Shown piece after piece: positions 51,131-59,611 of a stretch of DNA of 64,000 nucleotides (position 1 is the first letter of the stretch; each line of letters opens with the position of its first letter). Source of the stretch: 630D-37 sp037478835 (GTDB lineage: Bacteria; Chloroflexota; Anaerolineae; Anaerolineales; Villigracilaceae); assembly GCA_037478835.1 (NCBI GenBank), contig JBBFLV010000001.1, positions 248,001-312,000 on the forward strand. Reading direction: 5' to 3'. A model generated the notes under the pieces. The model searched no databases, had not been told where the DNA came from, and was given only the letters and a program-made list of their open reading frames with translations. A program made the position numbers and the translations under genes.

Positions 51131-53980
51131 ATGGGCGATCGGAATACTTCAATCGGCGGCAATGTCGAAAACAGCATCATCAACACCGGTGATCACAACA
51201 TCTTCAACCTGGGCACGCCTGCACTGACCCCGGAAGAACAGGAGCGCCTGACGCAGGCCTACCTGCAGGCCGTGGCCGCCGAGTGGGCTGTGTTGCGCCT
51301 CTACGAAGGGGAGGAAGAAGAGCGCGGCATCCCGCTGACCGATGTCTATGTGCTGCTGCAGGCCCGCCACACCCCGCCGCCCAAACCTTTGGAGCCTCCC
51401 CGCCCGGACGTGCCCAGATCCGAAGATCGGCTAAAGCACACAGGCCCGCAACTTCCTTTCACGCCTCTCGAAGAAGAAAAAGCGCGCCAGGAGCATCAAC
51501 CGCCTCCCCCGCCGCCCCCGCCGCCCGTCCCACTGAAGGACGCACTCAAGGATGCTACCCACCTGATGTTATTGGGTGAACCCGGCAGCGGCAAGAGCAC
51601 CACGCTGCAATTCATCGGTCTGTGCTTTGCCAGGCGGGAAGAGAACTGGGCGCAGGAGAAACTCGGCCTGGAGGAAAGCCGCGTGCCGGTCTTGCTGCGC
51701 CTGCCCGTTTGTGCCGAGGAACTGGCTAAGGGCGGTGACGGGCTGCGCCGCGCCCTGATAGAAGAGATCGCCCGTTTGCTGCAGCAATCCGCTATCGCCG
51801 AACAACTTTACGAATCCTGGACGGCAAACGGCCGCTTGCTGGTGCTGCTCGACGGGCTGGATGAAGTGCATGAGCAACGAGAGAAGGTGCGCGAGCAAAT
51901 CGAAGCCTTCGCCCGTGCCCCGGCCGGACGAAACGCCCGCCTGGTAGTGGCTTCCCGCATTGCCGGCTTCAGAACCTTGCAGGGGCTGAAGGAATACACC
52001 CTCCAATCGCTGGAAAAGGCGGACGACATCCGGCATTACCTGGAAGGCTGGCTACGGGCGCTGGAAATCAAGGGCAACCCGAAAACCGAAGCGCAGATCC
52101 TGCTGGAGAAGATGCAGTCCGTCCCGGCCCTGCGCCGCGTGTTGGATAACCCCCTGCTGCTACGCCTGAGCGCCGAGGTCTATGCCCGCCAGGGGGAGAT
52201 CGCCCGCAACCGCGCCGACCTTTACGCCCGTTACGTGGCCGAAGCCTGGCGGCGCGCCGAACGCCGCGGCATTGATCGCAACCGGAAGAAGAGGGCTAGA
52301 CGGGCACTGAAGGCCATCGCTTGGCACCTGCATAGCGGCGGTGAGCGCGGCGAAGAGCGCCTGCTCCAACTGCTGCGGGAAAACGGCCTAGCCGCCGATG
52401 CTGAGACCGCGCGGGAGTTGCTGGCTCTGCTGCGCCAGAAAACCGGCCTGTTGGTGCGCCTGGAAGGGAATCAGTACGCCTTTGCCCATGCTACCATCGG
52501 CGAATATTTCGTCGCCTGCTACCTGAAGTGCGCCTGGAAAAAGAACCCGCGGCGCACGCGGGCCTTCCTACGCCCGCGTTGGCATCTGCCCGAATGGCGC
52601 GAGCCGATCATCTTGCTGGCCGGGATGTTGGGGAAGAATCAACTCCAGGCGCTGCTTGCTGACCTCTGGCCGCCGCGGGATCGCTTCGAGCGCGCTGCTT
52701 ACCGCAACCTGTTCCTGGCGGCCGAACTGGCCGCCGAGGCTGGGCGTTGGGAAGACTTGGCGCCGACCTTGCGCCCTGCCCTGCTTTGCGCCCTACACGA
52801 TGAAGACTGGTGGGTTCGTATGGTCGCAGTGTATACGCTGAGGAACACAGAGGATCGAGATAGATCGACAATCGATCATTTGAGTGTTGCGTTGCTAAAA
52901 GATAAGGAGTGGACAGTTCGTGCTGCAGCGGCTGAGACATTAGGCGAAATTGGCCAACATGCCGGTAGAGATGAGTTTGCCGGAATTGTGAAATCTTTGA
53001 TTGATGCTTTGAATGACCAGGATATACATGTCCAAGAGAAAGCGACTGATGCTCTGGCAAAAATCGGCAAAGTTTTAAGTGAGCTAAATGAGCTAAATGA
53101 GCTAATAAAAGTATTCCAAAATTACAACCAAAATGACGAGTTATATTCGCATATCGTCCGGATTCTGAGCAGAATCGGTAAGCCCGCAATAGATTTTCTT
53201 GTTCGAGCTTTGGAAAAAGCAGAAGGGTATAAGTACGTAGAGATTATGTTTACTCTGCAAGATATACAAAGTAGAATTCAAGGTGAAAATCAGGCAGAAT
53301 CATCGGATTGGTATCAGAAGATTTGGGCCTACATAAAGAACAATCATTTGCTAGAAATGCAACTCGGTGATCCACGTGATCCACAATTTCTACAAGCCCA
53401 AATCCGAGATTTGCAAGATAGAGATAAGAATAAGCGTCAGCGGGCAGCTTGGGTATTGGCAGAGATCGGTGACCCACAGGCCATACCTGCCCTGCTCTAT
53501 GCTTTGCGGGATAAGGAAGAAGAGGTGCGCAGGAGGGTGTCTTGGGCTTTGCAAAGGATTTTCCGAAATCTACGTTTATCCCAAGATTCGGACATAAATC
53601 GCAAAATTATGAGCCTTCTCCGTTTATCTCATACACTTTGGCGTCTAAGGCGAGCCGGAGGAGTCTCCCTCCTCTCCTCTGCGTTGACCTACCGCGACGC
53701 CCTGGAGGTCGCCCTCTCCACGTGGAAGGACCCGCTCCAACCGCCGCCGCAGGAAGTGCGCCGGGCGCAGCTCCGGCAGGCGGTGCAAGGGGTAGGCCTG
53801 GCTCTGCTGGCCGGGTTGGCCGGGGTGCTCGCCATTCTGCTCGGCGGAGTCGGGAAGGCGCTGGGCGATTTGATCGCCCCGCTTTGGGCCGCGCGGCCGT
53901 TTCTCCTGCTTCTGGCCGCAGTGATCCTGCTCGGCGCGTTGGGCTGGGCATTGCAGCGCCGGCTTGAGAGCAGGAAATAG
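51131..53980 (+). CDS. NACHT/STAND ATPase with HEAT repeats and C-terminal membrane helices
   Basis: 949 residues. The N-terminus has a short Asn/Gly-rich motif (GNVENSIINTGDHN) common at the start of bacterial STAND proteins, then a proline-rich linker. NACHT domain: Walker A GEPGSGKST (about 149-157), Walker B LLVLLDGLDEVHE (about 236-248), VVASRIAGF sensor. A helical region follows, HEAT-like repeats at about 555-835 (VRMVAVYTLRN, VRAAAAETLGEIG, KRQRAAWVLAEIGDPQAIPAL), and two membrane helices near 895-945. bNACHT proteins are often anti-phage. The HEAT part is distinctly AT-rich. -10 TACAAT at 51096-51101. Confidence 0.88.
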   Translation: MGDRNTSIGGNVENSIINTGDHNIFNLGTPALTPEEQERLTQAYLQAVAAEWAVLRLYEGEEEERGIPLTDVYVLLQARHTPPPKPLEPPRPDVPRSEDRLKHTGPQLPFTPLEEEKARQEHQPPPPPPPPPVPLKDALKDATHLMLLGEPGSGKSTTLQFIGLCFARREENWAQEKLGLEESRVPVLLRLPVCAEELAKGGDGLRRALIEEIARLLQQSAIAEQLYESWTANGRLLVLLDGLDEVHEQREKVREQIEAFARAPAGRNARLVVASRIAGFRTLQGLKEYTLQSLEKADDIRHYLEGWLRALEIKGNPKTEAQILLEKMQSVPALRRVLDNPLLLRLSAEVYARQGEIARNRADLYARYVAEAWRRAERRGIDRNRKKRARRALKAIAWHLHSGGERGEERLLQLLRENGLAADAETARELLALLRQKTGLLVRLEGNQYAFAHATIGEYFVACYLKCAWKKNPRRTRAFLRPRWHLPEWREPIILLAGMLGKNQLQALLADLWPPRDRFERAAYRNLFLAAELAAEAGRWEDLAPTLRPALLCALHDEDWWVRMVAVYTLRNTEDRDRSTIDHLSVALLKDKEWTVRAAAAETLGEIGQHAGRDEFAGIVKSLIDALNDQDIHVQEKATDALAKIGKVLSELNELNELIKVFQNYNQNDELYSHIVRILSRIGKPAIDFLVRALEKAEGYKYVEIMFTLQDIQSRIQGENQAESSDWYQKIWAYIKNNHLLEMQLGDPRDPQFLQAQIRDLQDRDKNKRQRAAWVLAEIGDPQAIPALLYALRDKEEEVRRRVSWALQRIFRNLRLSQDSDINRKIMSLLRLSHTLWRLRRAGGVSLLSSALTYRDALEVALSTWKDPLQPPPQEVRRAQLRQAVQGVGLALLAGLAGVLAILLGGVGKALGDLIAPLWAARPFLLLLAAVILLGALGWALQRRLESRK

Positions 53981-53990
53981 CCAGGCCGGA

Positions 53991-54035
53991 ATCGGACACG
54001 GATGGGCACGGATGACACGGATTCGCACGGATCTT
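53991..54035. repeat. ACACGGATGGGCACGGATG repeat
   Basis: Four degenerate copies of a CACGGATG-type unit directly after the NACHT gene; same family as 45058 and 47617. Confidence 0.75.
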
Positions 54036-54118
54036 TGAGCATCGCTTATCTCAAAGGGGGATGTCGCCACGGCCACAAAAAATCCCACTGCCCGATTCAT
54101 TGCTTTCAGAATCCAAGC

Positions 54119-54175
54119 TCTCTAACCCCTACCCCCTAACCTCTAACCCCTAACCTCTAACCCCTAACCTCTAAT
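54119..54175. repeat. 14-bp tandem repeat tract (CTAACCTCTAACCCC units)
   Basis: About four units in tandem; pyrimidine-rich on this strand, related to the 49094-49182 tract. Confidence 0.85.
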
Positions 54176-54182
54176 CCTCCCC

Positions 54183-54214
54183 CTCCACGGTCTACGGTCC
54201 ACCGTCCACCGTCA
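54183..54214. repeat. 7-bp repeat tract
   Basis: CCACGGTCTACGGTCCACCGTCC-type heptamers just upstream of the CODH/ACS promoter. Confidence 0.8.
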
Positions 54215-54239
54215 AATCAAGAAATTTGTCATCCTGCCA

Positions 54240-54283
54240 TGTGATGAGTATCACGATGGGCAGGGCATGCCGCATGCTACAAT
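54240..54283 (+). promoter_or_regulatory. CRP-type palindrome and -10 of the CODH/ACS operon
   Basis: TGTGA-TGAGTA-TCACG (54240-54255) matches the CRP consensus TGTGA-N6-TCACA in 9 of 10 positions. A TACAAT -10 lies at 54278-54283 with no recognisable -35. With a start near 54290, the site centre falls at about -42, the spacing of class II activators that replace the -35. Cognate candidate: the Crp-family protein at 47755. Confidence 0.6.
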
Positions 54284-54359
54284 GTATTAAGCAGGATTTT
54301 ATTTTAGAGGTTTGAGGTCACCATGTACAACACTTCATGATTCCCGTCAGGAGGTGGCT

Positions 54360-54740
54360 ATGGAAAAGGTCTCGTTTGTAGCGCCGGCGTTGTACGGTGA
54401 TCACCATGTCACCGAGGTGCGGCGGATGCTTCTTTCTCTGGAGGGGGTTACGGAAGTCTATGCCAGCAGTGCCTTTCACGTCATTGAAATCACCTACGAT
54501 CCGCAAACGATCAATGCAGAACAACTGAAGGCGACCCTGGAGCGCAGCGGCTATCTGGATGAATTGCCCGTGCCGGTCGAAGCACCGCCGCAAGGGGGAC
54601 CCGGCGATGGTCACACCTTTTTCCGTCACACCGCGGTGATGGAAAACGTACGTCAAGTTACGTTTCTGCGCCCGGCACCCTATCAGGGGCGGCCTCTCTG
54701 GCCGTGCCCCGGCTTTGGGGTGTTGAAGGCGGAGGACTAG
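54360..54740 (+). CDS. heavy-metal-associated (HMA)-like domain protein without CxxC
   Basis: 126 residues from ATG 54360 with CAGGAGG upstream. Residues 1-70 have the ferredoxin-like HMA pattern (VSFVAPALYG, VTEVRRMLLSLEGVTEVYAS, IEITYDPQTINAEQLKATLERSGY), but the metal-binding Cys-x2-Cys loop is ALYGDHH. The remaining 55 residues carry a single Cys in the C-terminal tail (RPLWPCPGFG). As first gene of the nickel-rich CODH/ACS operon it may handle metal with histidines or have lost metal binding. Confidence 0.78.
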   Translation: MEKVSFVAPALYGDHHVTEVRRMLLSLEGVTEVYASSAFHVIEITYDPQTINAEQLKATLERSGYLDELPVPVEAPPQGGPGDGHTFFRHTAVMENVRQVTFLRPAPYQGRPLWPCPGFGVLKAED

Positions 54741-54774
54741 GTTTACGGAGAACCTCCGAGAAAGGCAGGGAGAT

Positions 54775-56793
54775 ATGCCTCGCAAACGCGAACTCCACGA
54801 ATATTCCACCGATCCGGCCGCCCAAGAGATGTTGCGCCGGGCGGAAGAGATGGGTATTTCAACCGCTTTTACGCGCGCCGATGCCATGGTGCCTTGTAAC
54901 ATCGGCGGGGCCGGGATGTGTTGTAAGCAGTGCGGCATGGGACCCTGCCGCCTGACCAAAGAAGGGGATGTGGGCGTCTGCGGCGCCACGATCGACACCA
55001 TCCAGGCACGCAACCTGACCCGTGCCATCGCCGCCGGCGCCGCGGCACACTCCGATCACGGGCGCGATATGGCCTTCCTGCTCAAGGCCACGGCCAAAGG
55101 CGAGGCCGAAGGCTACATGATCCGCGATATCGCCAAGCTGCGCATCGTGGCCTCGAAATACGGCATTCCGATCGAAAAACGCGCTCCGGAAGAGATCGCC
55201 TCCGACCTGGCCGATCTTTACATCGCCCAATTCGGCCAGCAGACGGGCGAGATCGTCCTGCCCACGCGAGCCCCGAAGAAACGACAGGAACTGTGGCGTA
55301 AGCTGGGCGTCTGGCCGCGGGGGTTGGACCGCGAAGTGGTCGAATGCCTGCACCGCACGCACATCGGCGACGATCAGGACCCGGAGCATATCCTGCACCA
55401 TGCCGTGCGCACTGCCCTGGCCGACGGTTGGGGCGGCTCGATGATCGCCACCGATGTTTCCGATATCCTCTTCGGCACCCCGGCGCCGATCTATGGACAA
55501 GCGAACCTGGGCGTGATCAAAGAGGACATGGTCAACGTCATCGTCCATGGGCACGAACCCAGCCTGAGCGAAATGCTGGTCGCCGCCTCGCAGGACCCGG
55601 AGATCATCGCCTATGCCCGTGCGGCCGGCGCGAACGGCGTGAACTTGGCCGGCATCTGCTGCACGGCCAACGAAATCCTCATGCGTCAGGGCATTCCGGC
55701 GGCCGGGAATTTCCTCCATCAGGAGCTGGCCATCCTGACCGGCGCCGTGGAGGCCATGGTGGTGGATGTGCAATGCATTATGCAGGCTTTGGTAGGGCTG
55801 GCGCAGAACTTCCACACCCTGATCATCACCACCTCGCCCAAGGTCAAGATTAAGGGAGCGACGCACATCGAGTTCGATGAGCACCGCGCCTATTCGATTG
55901 CCAAACAAATTCTGCGCACGGCAATTGACAATTTCAGGAACCGTGAACGTGCCCGCGTGCACATTCCACAGGTGCGCGAGGATCTGATCCCCGGCTTTTC
56001 GCACGAATATATCAACTACATGCTCGGCGGCTCCTACCGCGGCTCGTTCCGTCCGCTCAACGATGCCATCATGGCCGGGCGCATTCGCGGTGTGGTCGCC
56101 GTGATCGGTTGCAACAACCCGCGCACCAGTCAGGACTACCTGCACCATTACATCGTGCGCGAACTGCTCAAGCAGGATGTGCTCGTCGTCCAGACCGGTT
56201 GCGGCGCCATCGCTTCGGCCAAGCTTGGGTTGATGCTCGGCGAGGCCGGTTTGGAACAGGTCGGCCCCGGCCTGCGCGAGGTGTGCGAAGCGATCGGCAT
56301 TCCGCCGGTGCTCCACATGGGTTCCTGCGTGGATAACACGCGCATTCTGACCGTGCTCACGCAAATGGTCGAAGAGGGTGGCCTGGGCGATGATATTGAC
56401 CAGATCCCCGCCGTGGGCATGGCACCGGAATGGATGAGCGAAAAGGCCCTGGCGATCGGCACCTATTGTGTGGCTTCGGGAGCCTACGTCATCTTCAGCG
56501 GCGCTTCGCCGATCAGCGGCATGCCCGATCGCGTCTCGGATAGCGACAAGGTGCTGCGTTATATCTCCGAAGGCTGGGAGAAACTCTACGGCGGCAAGAT
56601 GGAATTCATCCCGGAGCCGCGGGAAATCCTGGAGCGCACGCTGGCCCACATTGACAAGAAGCGCGCCGCGCTGGGCTTGCCGGCTTACGATCCCAGCCGT
56701 TGGGGCAAGAGCGGCGATCTGCTGATCCATCAAATCGAAGCCCTACCGTTAGAGCAACGCCGTCAGGCGATCTACGGCCTGGCCGCCGATTGA
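54775..56793 (+). CDS. cooS: anaerobic CO dehydrogenase catalytic subunit
   Basis: 672 residues with GGCAGGGAG upstream. It interconverts CO2 and CO at a Ni-Fe-S C-cluster. Cysteines for the D and B clusters are C41, C49, C50, C53, C58 and C69 (PCNIGGAGMCCKQCGMGPCR). C-cluster region residues are visible in LAGICCTANEILMR, GCNNPRTSQDY, QTGCGAIAS, GSCVDNTR and YVIFSGASPISG. Upstream of acsB it is the AcsA partner of the acetyl-CoA synthase complex. Anaerobic, oxygen-labile, cytoplasmic. Confidence 0.97.
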   Translation: MPRKRELHEYSTDPAAQEMLRRAEEMGISTAFTRADAMVPCNIGGAGMCCKQCGMGPCRLTKEGDVGVCGATIDTIQARNLTRAIAAGAAAHSDHGRDMAFLLKATAKGEAEGYMIRDIAKLRIVASKYGIPIEKRAPEEIASDLADLYIAQFGQQTGEIVLPTRAPKKRQELWRKLGVWPRGLDREVVECLHRTHIGDDQDPEHILHHAVRTALADGWGGSMIATDVSDILFGTPAPIYGQANLGVIKEDMVNVIVHGHEPSLSEMLVAASQDPEIIAYARAAGANGVNLAGICCTANEILMRQGIPAAGNFLHQELAILTGAVEAMVVDVQCIMQALVGLAQNFHTLIITTSPKVKIKGATHIEFDEHRAYSIAKQILRTAIDNFRNRERARVHIPQVREDLIPGFSHEYINYMLGGSYRGSFRPLNDAIMAGRIRGVVAVIGCNNPRTSQDYLHHYIVRELLKQDVLVVQTGCGAIASAKLGLMLGEAGLEQVGPGLREVCEAIGIPPVLHMGSCVDNTRILTVLTQMVEEGGLGDDIDQIPAVGMAPEWMSEKALAIGTYCVASGAYVIFSGASPISGMPDRVSDSDKVLRYISEGWEKLYGGKMEFIPEPREILERTLAHIDKKRAALGLPAYDPSRWGKSGDLLIHQIEALPLEQRRQAIYGLAAD

Positions 56794-56806
56794 GTAAGGA
56801 GGGAGT

Positions 56807-59089
56807 ATGTCACGGTATATCGCTACCCGTGCCATCCGTGGCGCCCATGCTCTGGTCACAGAGGCCGAGCTGATGCTCAAAAAGGCCCTCGCCGAAAAGG
56901 GGCCGGAGACGCCGGTCGCCTTCCCGAACACCGCCTACTACCTGCCGGTGATCTACGGGATGACCGGCATCGCCGTGGAAAAATTGGGCGATCTGCGTCC
57001 GGTGTTGGAACATGCCCGTCGTCTGCTCCACCCCCTGCCCTCTGAGCGCTATTGGACGCCCTACCTGGGAGAAACGCTTGATTCGGGCATGGCCACCCTG
57101 CTGGCCGCCGAGGCCATCGAGGCCATTCGCTTCGTTTACGGCTTGCAACCCGAACCCATGCCCGGCTTCAGGTTGGCCGGCGGCACGTCCTTTACTTCCC
57201 CGGATTCCGGCCTGGAGCAGGCCGATGGTCACCTGAACGGGCCGATTGACGATATTCAGCTGCGCTCTTGGGGCATTCAGCTGGTGGATGGGCGCATGCC
57301 CGGCTTTGCCGCCATCGTCGGCTGTGCCAAATCGAATGAAGTGGCGGTCAAAATCGTGCGTGAGCTGCAACGGCGCAACATCCTGTGCTTCTTGAGCGGA
57401 AATGTCAACGGTCGTAGCATCATCCATCAGCTGATCGAGGAGGGCGTGGAGCTGGGCTACGATACGTACACCGTGCCCTTCGGCACCGATACCATCAGCG
57501 CCATCTACGCCCTGGGCTTTGCCGTGCGTTCGGCGCTGACCTTCGGCGGGCTGAAAGGGGGACAGGCGCGCGAAATTTTGCTCTATAACAAGGAGCGCGT
57601 CTTCGCCTTTGTCCTGGCGCTGGGCGAAGTGGATGACCTGAAGTACGCCGCGGCCGCCGGAGCGATTAACTTCGGCTTCCCGGTCATTGCCGATACGGTC
57701 ATCCCGCAGATTTTGCCCACCGGCGTCACCACCTATGAGCATGTCGTCTCCATGCCCTTTGACCAGATCGAGGGCAAGGACGATCTGGAGCGTGCCGAGC
57801 GTCTGGTGCAGAAATGCATTGAGGTGCGCGGCGTCAAGGTCAAGGTCTCGCAGGTGGACATCCCCGTCCCGTATGGTTCGGCCTTCGAGGGCGAGGTAGT
57901 GCGCAAGGCGGATTTGCGCGTCGAATTCGGCGGGAAGCACAGTCGCTGTTTTGAATATCTCTATATGGCCCCGTTGGATGAAGTGGTGGACGGCCGCATT
58001 CAGGTGATCGGCAAGACGTTCGAGGATGTTCCCGTCCAGGGCTCGATGGATATGGGCATCGTGGTCAAGGTGGCCGGGCGCAATATGCAGCAAGATTTTG
58101 AGCCGGTGCTCGAACGTCAGATTCACTATTTCATCAACGGCGCCTCCGGCATTCAGCACATCGGTCAGCGCGATATTGCCTGGATCCGCATCTCGAACAA
58201 TGCCGCGGCGAAAGGCTTCTCGCTGGAGCACTTCGGCAAGATCCTCCATGCCCGTTTCCATGAGGATTTCGGCGCCATTGTGGATAAGGTGGAGGTGATG
58301 ATCATCACCGACCCGGCGCTTCATGCCGAATGGCTGGAGAAGGCGCGCCAAGCCTACGATCAGCGCAACCGCCGCTTGGCCGATCTGACCGATGAGAAAG
58401 TGGAAGAGTTTTACTCGTGCACTCTATGCCAATCCTTCGCGCCGAATCACGTCTGCATCGTCTCGCCGGAGCGCTTAGGACTGTGCGGTGCTTATAACTG
58501 GCTGGACTGCAAAGCTTCCTACAACATCAACCCCACCGGGCCGAACCAGCCGATCAAACTGGGCAAGTTGCTCGACCCGGTCAAGGGCTATTGGGAAGGG
58601 ACCAACCAATATGCCAAGATCGGCTCTCACGGGGCGGTTGAGCAAGTGGCGATGTATTCGATCATGGAAAATCCGATGACCGCCTGTGGCTGCTTTGAGT
58701 GCATCGTCATGCTCATCCCGGAGGCCAACGGTGTGATGGTGGTCAGCCGTGAAGATTCCAGCATGACCCCGGCCGGCATGACCTTTTCCACCCTGGCCGG
58801 CATTGCCGGTGGTGGCCTGCAGACCCCCGGCGTGATGGGCGTCGGCAAATACTATCTCCTCAGCCCTAAGTTCATCAAGGCCGATGGCGGTTTCAAACGC
58901 GTCGTCTGGATGTCGAGCATCCTCAAAGAGACCATGGCCGAGGAATTGAAGCAGGTGGCCATCCGCGAGGGCGATCCAGACCTGATCGAAAAGATCGCCG
59001 ATGAGCGCTACGTGACCACCGTGGAGGAACTGCTGGCCTGGCTGGAGGAGCACAACCATCCGGCGCTGACCATGCCGCCGATCTTTTAG
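56807..59089 (+). CDS. acsB: acetyl-CoA synthase (CO-methylating), CODH/ACS beta subunit
   Basis: 760 residues, GGAGG upstream, 13 bases after cooS. It condenses CO, a methyl group from the corrinoid protein and CoA at the Ni-Ni-[4Fe4S] A-cluster. The ligands are C538, C541, C550, C560, C627 and C629; the spacing 3-9-10-67-2 is identical to that of Moorella AcsB (506, 509, 518, 528, 595, 597). The length includes the N-terminal CODH-contacting domain, as in bacterial and not archaeal enzymes. Confidence 0.98.
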   Translation: MSRYIATRAIRGAHALVTEAELMLKKALAEKGPETPVAFPNTAYYLPVIYGMTGIAVEKLGDLRPVLEHARRLLHPLPSERYWTPYLGETLDSGMATLLAAEAIEAIRFVYGLQPEPMPGFRLAGGTSFTSPDSGLEQADGHLNGPIDDIQLRSWGIQLVDGRMPGFAAIVGCAKSNEVAVKIVRELQRRNILCFLSGNVNGRSIIHQLIEEGVELGYDTYTVPFGTDTISAIYALGFAVRSALTFGGLKGGQAREILLYNKERVFAFVLALGEVDDLKYAAAAGAINFGFPVIADTVIPQILPTGVTTYEHVVSMPFDQIEGKDDLERAERLVQKCIEVRGVKVKVSQVDIPVPYGSAFEGEVVRKADLRVEFGGKHSRCFEYLYMAPLDEVVDGRIQVIGKTFEDVPVQGSMDMGIVVKVAGRNMQQDFEPVLERQIHYFINGASGIQHIGQRDIAWIRISNNAAAKGFSLEHFGKILHARFHEDFGAIVDKVEVMIITDPALHAEWLEKARQAYDQRNRRLADLTDEKVEEFYSCTLCQSFAPNHVCIVSPERLGLCGAYNWLDCKASYNINPTGPNQPIKLGKLLDPVKGYWEGTNQYAKIGSHGAVEQVAMYSIMENPMTACGCFECIVMLIPEANGVMVVSREDSSMTPAGMTFSTLAGIAGGGLQTPGVMGVGKYYLLSPKFIKADGGFKRVVWMSSILKETMAEELKQVAIREGDPDLIEKIADERYVTTVEELLAWLEEHNHPALTMPPIF

Positions 59090-59099
59090 CGGAGGTGCC

Positions 59100-59594
59100 A
59101 TGAAACCCCTCCTCGTCCGCGATCTGATGACGGTCGGTGTGCCGACCTGCAAGCGGGATACGCCGGTGCGCCAGGTGGCACGTCTCCTGGTGGAGAAGGA
59201 CTTGGAGGCTGTGTGTGTATTGGATGAGGAGGGGAACGGCATCGGTGTGGTCGGTTTGGAAGAGATCATCGCCGCTTACGGTCGGGAGGGCCTGGAGGAC
59301 CTGCCTGCCGAAGCCATCATGCGCGAAGGCATGCCCACGCTGAAGCCGGATATGCCCCTCACCCTGGCCGCTCAATTCATGCGCGATCAGCGCACCCGCA
59401 TTGCCTATATGACCCACAATGCCGCCGGCATCATCTATCCGGCGGCCTATATCACCTACCGTCACTTTTTGCGCTATTTGGCGGCGGTAAGCCCGGAAGA
59501 ACTGCGCGATCTGGGCATTGCTGCCAGCCGTAAATCTCCGTTGGAAGCGTTTGCAGAGCGCCGTGAACGCAAGCGCAAAGAATTGCTCGGTTGA
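59100..59594 (+). CDS. CBS-domain protein within the acs operon
   Basis: 164 residues, GGAGG upstream. Two CBS motifs: VRDLMTVGVPTCKRDTPVRQVARLLVEKDLEAVCVLD and EAIMREGMPTLKPDMPLTLAAQFM. The second lacks a full C-terminal strand pattern and is followed by a basic helical tail (RRERKRKELLG). CBS pairs bind adenine nucleotides; here between acsB and acsD it could sense energy state for the pathway. Not a standard member of acetogen clusters. Confidence 0.87.
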   Translation: MKPLLVRDLMTVGVPTCKRDTPVRQVARLLVEKDLEAVCVLDEEGNGIGVVGLEEIIAAYGREGLEDLPAEAIMREGMPTLKPDMPLTLAAQFMRDQRTRIAYMTHNAAGIIYPAAYITYRHFLRYLAAVSPEELRDLGIAASRKSPLEAFAERRERKRKELLG

Positions 59595-59611
59595 TCTCAT
59601 CGGAGTTGCCT

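Noticed and set aside
54859..56733. 624-residue frame antisense to cooS
   Set aside because: Long because of GC-rich codon bias; cooS on the plus strand has all cluster ligands.
56810..58351. 513-residue frame antisense to acsB
   Set aside because: Same reason; acsB keeps exact A-cluster spacing on the plus strand.
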